A DNA stretch of 7,583 bases, taken from UBA993 sp964485855 (GTDB taxonomy: Bacteria > Bacillota > Dethiobacteria > DTU022). Location: the NCBI GenBank assembly GCA_964485855.1, contig CAZAKI010000072.1, positions 1 through 7,583 of the forward strand, given 5' to 3'. This document shows positions 7,416 to 7,583 of this stretch, piece after piece; within the stretch, counting starts at the first letter, position 1, and each line of letters starts with the position of its first letter. The translations under genes and the position numbers were made by a program. The notes under the pieces were generated by a model. The model was not told the origin of the DNA, did no database searches, and saw only the letters and a list, made by a program, of their open reading frames with translations.

Positions 7416-7430
7416 TTGGTAACCTGCCAA
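7416..7430. promoter_or_regulatory. Operator-like TTGG-N7-CCAA inverted repeat
   Basis: TTGGTAACCTGCCAA has perfect 4-bp ends and begins about where transcription toward the corrinoid gene should start. That position would suit a repressor or a small leader hairpin. The evidence is symmetry and position only. Confidence 0.25.
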
Positions 7431-7504
7431 ATTTCTCTTTACTGGAGGGGGGAATAATCAAAAATTAAGTATTCTCGATCAAATTAGTAAAGGAGGATTG
7501 ACAG

Positions 7505-7583
7505 ATGGCAGATTTTGAAGCATTGGCTGGAGCGATTATTGAATGCAACGCGGCAAAGGCCGGCGAGCTGACCCAGAAACTGG
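7505..7583 (+). CDS. Probable methyltransferase-cognate corrinoid protein (MttC/MtgC-like), 5' end only
   Basis: Only 26 codons are visible (MADFEALAGAIIECN, then AAKAGELTQKL) before the window ends. The start is clear: AAAGGAGG eight bases upstream of ATG. Seen: a short amphipathic two-helix start with GAIIECNAAKAGELTQKL. Family knowledge: small corrinoid proteins of MtaC/MttC/MtgC type begin with a four-helix cap in which a helix such as (A)VIEGNAxKVxELT is common, followed outside this view by DxHxxG and the cobalamin-binding Rossmann domain. Such a protein would take the methyl group from the MttB-like enzyme and pass it to a second methyltransferase. Its divergent position next to the regulator fits shared control. 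The call rests on few residues plus context, so it is moderate. Confidence 0.62.
   Translation, partial: MADFEALAGAIIECNAAKAGELTQKL

Larger units (their letters stand above)
7187..7504. other. Divergent control region between regulator and corrinoid gene
   Basis: 318 AT-rich bases with no supported gene. It holds promoters facing both ways, an inverted octamer pair, an AT inverted repeat TTAATTA-N5-TAATTAA (7397-7415) over the plus-strand -10, a TTGG-N7-CCAA repeat, and a ribosome-site-like GGAGGGGGGAA (7444-7454) with no start codon at a usable distance. I looked for a cobalamin riboswitch core and did not find one. Confidence 0.7.

Noticed and set aside
7187..7504. Cobalamin riboswitch before the corrinoid gene
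   Set aside because: No B12-box-like core or the expected long structured leader; the predicted leader is only about 90 bases.

Overview
The window looks like a catabolic locus of an anaerobic, Gram-positive bacterium (Clostridia/Bacillota-like). This is inferred from strong AGGAGG-type ribosome sites at every gene, moderate to low GC by eye, AT-rich intergenic regions, and a corrinoid-dependent methyltransferase with no in-frame amber codon. Such methyltransferases are typical of acetogens and related anaerobes. A run of exactly 100 Ns (2514-2613) marks a scaffold gap, so this is a draft or metagenome assembly. The species cannot be named from the sequence.

Layout. Five genes read on the minus strand, listed here in transcription order. 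They are a PucR-family regulator (7186-5525), an MttB-superfamily (trimethylamine methyltransferase-like) methyltransferase (5464-4043), an MmgE/PrpD-family protein (3779 into the gap), an iron-dependent alcohol dehydrogenase (2478-1285) and an opine (octopine/nopaline-type) dehydrogenase (1019 to the left edge, C-terminus missing). Divergently, at the right edge, the plus strand starts what looks like the cognate corrinoid protein (7505 onward, only 26 codons visible). Between regulator and corrinoid gene lies a 318-base divergent control region. Both predicted promoters there carry the same octamer ATGTTAAT just upstream of the -10.

Transcription units inferred from hairpins and promoters: (i) pucR-like plus mttB-like, ended by a good U-tailed terminator at 3978-3935; (ii) prpD-like plus Fe-ADH, started by a promoter at 3857-3830 and ended by a 12-bp stem at 1141-1108; (iii) the opine dehydrogenase, behind a sequence that closely fits a sigma-54 (-24/-12) promoter and also fits a weaker sigma-70 one; (iv) the divergent corrinoid gene.

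How the genes may work together (inference). The MttB-type enzyme would demethylate an N-methylated, probably quaternary, amine onto the corrinoid protein. The remaining carbon/nitrogen skeleton would be handled by the PrpD-like lyase/epimerase, the alcohol dehydrogenase and the opine-type dehydrogenase, with the PucR-like protein sensing the substrate. The substrate is unknown. The opine dehydrogenase and MmgE/PrpD pair makes a secondary-amine (opine- or iminodiacid-like) intermediate worth considering. No RNA genes, CRISPR arrays, insertion sequences or riboswitches were seen.
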